From: Acidobacteriota bacterium
GTDB taxonomy: Bacteria; Acidobacteriota; UBA6911
Direction of reading: 5' to 3'
Length of the DNA stretch: 5,434 nucleotides
NCBI GenBank assembly: GCA_031254095.1
Contig: JAIRVC010000122.1
Span: 1-5,434 of the forward strand
Part shown: piece after piece, positions 4,635-5,434 of the stretch
Layout of the letters: each line of letters starts with the position of its first letter
How positions within the stretch are numbered: the stretch's first letter is position 1
Position numbers and translations under genes: made by a program
Notes under the pieces: generated by a model
What the model saw: only the letters and a program-made list of their open reading frames with translations
Database searches by the model: none
What the model was told of the DNA's origin: nothing

Positions 4635-5434
4635 GTGACTGAATTTTTTCATGTAATCACGGCTGACCAGTTTATTGAAAAGCTGGCTGGTTTTCACCGG
4701 ATCGGCAGTGAAACCGTTCCGCTTGACGAGGCCGCCGGGCGTATTCTGGCTTCGGATATTGTCGCGCGCGAGGATCTTCCCGAAGGAGCGCGATCCACCG
4801 TTGATGGCTACGCCGTCCGCGCGGCGGACACTTTCGGCGCATCCGAGTCGATTCCCGCGCTTTTGGAACTGGCAAAGCCGGTATCGATGGGCGTCATACC
4901 CGACTTTGAGCTTTTGCCCGGACAGGCCGCCCCGATTCTCACTGGAGGATTTCTTCCCGAAGGATCTGACGCCGTTGTAATGGTGGAATATTCAAACGCC
5001 GCCGGTTCCGGATCAATAGAAATATCGCGCCCGGTTACACTGCGGACAAACGTCGTCGATAAAGGCGAAGACGCCCGCGCGGGCGAGCGGCAGATGTTCG
5101 CCGGAAAAAAACTTCGGCCGCAGGAAATCGGATTTCTGGCGGCGCTTGGTTACGCGGAAGTCGAAGTCAGCCGCCGGCCGAAAGTGGCGGTTATTTCTTC
5201 CGGCGACGAAGTTGTTCCTGTTGGAGAAAAGCCGCGTCCCGGGCAGATTCGCGACGCCAACGGCCACTCCCTCGCCGCGCTTGTCCGCGCCGCCGGAGGC
5301 GTTCCGATTCAGTTTGACATTGTTCCGGACAGCGTTGAAATACTCGACAAGACCTTGCGCGAGGCGCTTGCGGCGGCCGATGTCGTTACGCTTTCCGGAG
5401 GAAGCTCCGTGGGCGCGCGCGATCTGATGGCGTC
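4635..5434 (+). CDS. moeA: MoeA, molybdopterin molybdenumtransferase (partial, 3' end off the window)
   Basis: MoeA inserts molybdate into adenylylated molybdopterin, the last common step in making molybdenum cofactor, in the cytosol. The visible 266 residues cover about two thirds of a family length near 400. Family motifs in order: LDEAAGRILASDIVA (30-44), ARSTVDGYAVRAADT (52-66), ILTGGFLPEGSDAVVMVEY (101-119), a GEDARAGE segment (144-151), LRPQEIGFLAALGY (160-173), then the MoCF/MPT-binding domain with VAVISSGDEVV (184-194), GQIRDANGHSLAALV (203-217) and TLSGGSSVGARDLM (252-265). The start is a GTG at 4635 with AGAGG 4 nt upstream, a rather short spacing. An in-frame GTG at 4569 would add 22 residues with no family similarity, so it is rejected. 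No terminator separates it from the HD gene 72 bp upstream, and no other cofactor gene is visible. Confidence 0.95.
   Translation, partial: MTEFFHVITADQFIEKLAGFHRIGSETVPLDEAAGRILASDIVAREDLPEGARSTVDGYAVRAADTFGASESIPALLELAKPVSMGVIPDFELLPGQAAPILTGGFLPEGSDAVVMVEYSNAAGSGSIEISRPVTLRTNVVDKGEDARAGERQMFAGKKLRPQEIGFLAALGYAEVEVSRRPKVAVISSGDEVVPVGEKPRPGQIRDANGHSLAALVRAAGGVPIQFDIVPDSVEILDKTLREALAAADVVTLSGGSSVGARDLMA

Overview
The window carries two groups of genes read outwards from a central intergenic region (about 3321-3662). Leftwards (minus strand) lie a flagellin gene (2370-3320), a flagellin-modification protein of the Maf/DUF115 family (280-2124), and, at the left edge, the first 14 codons of another gene (1-42). 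Rightwards (plus strand) lie an HD-domain protein with a cysteine-rich, probably zinc-binding tail (3663-4562) and the first two thirds of moeA, a molybdenum cofactor gene (4635 to the right edge).

The organism is a flagellated bacterium with moderately high GC, an ordinary Shine-Dalgarno system, and a flagellin promoter that fits the flagellar sigma factor sigma-28. The intergenic DNA is rich in short hairpins and short tandem words of 7, 9 and 10 bp. From memory, similar dispersed elements are frequent in PVC-group and related candidate-phylum genomes. That is an impression only, and the sequence does not settle the phylum.

The flagellin and the Maf-like protein are probably functionally linked. 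Maf proteins act on flagellin before export and are needed to attach nonulosonic acid sugars such as pseudaminic or legionaminic acid. No sugar-synthesis gene is visible here. About 245 bp separate the two genes, filled with at least five hairpin-forming sequences, including inverted copies of one element and a perfect 28-bp palindrome. The last hairpin ends 8 nt before the probable Maf start codon.

The HD protein has its own sigma-70-type promoter and lies 72 bp upstream of moeA on the same strand. The two may share a transcript, but nothing in the HD protein ties it to molybdenum metabolism.

I see no CRISPR array, tRNA, rRNA, transposase or phage gene, and no convincing new multi-gene system. 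The points most worth following are the repeat cluster in the Maf leader, the sigma-28 promoter, the HD plus cysteine-tail architecture, and the short-period repeats at gene borders.
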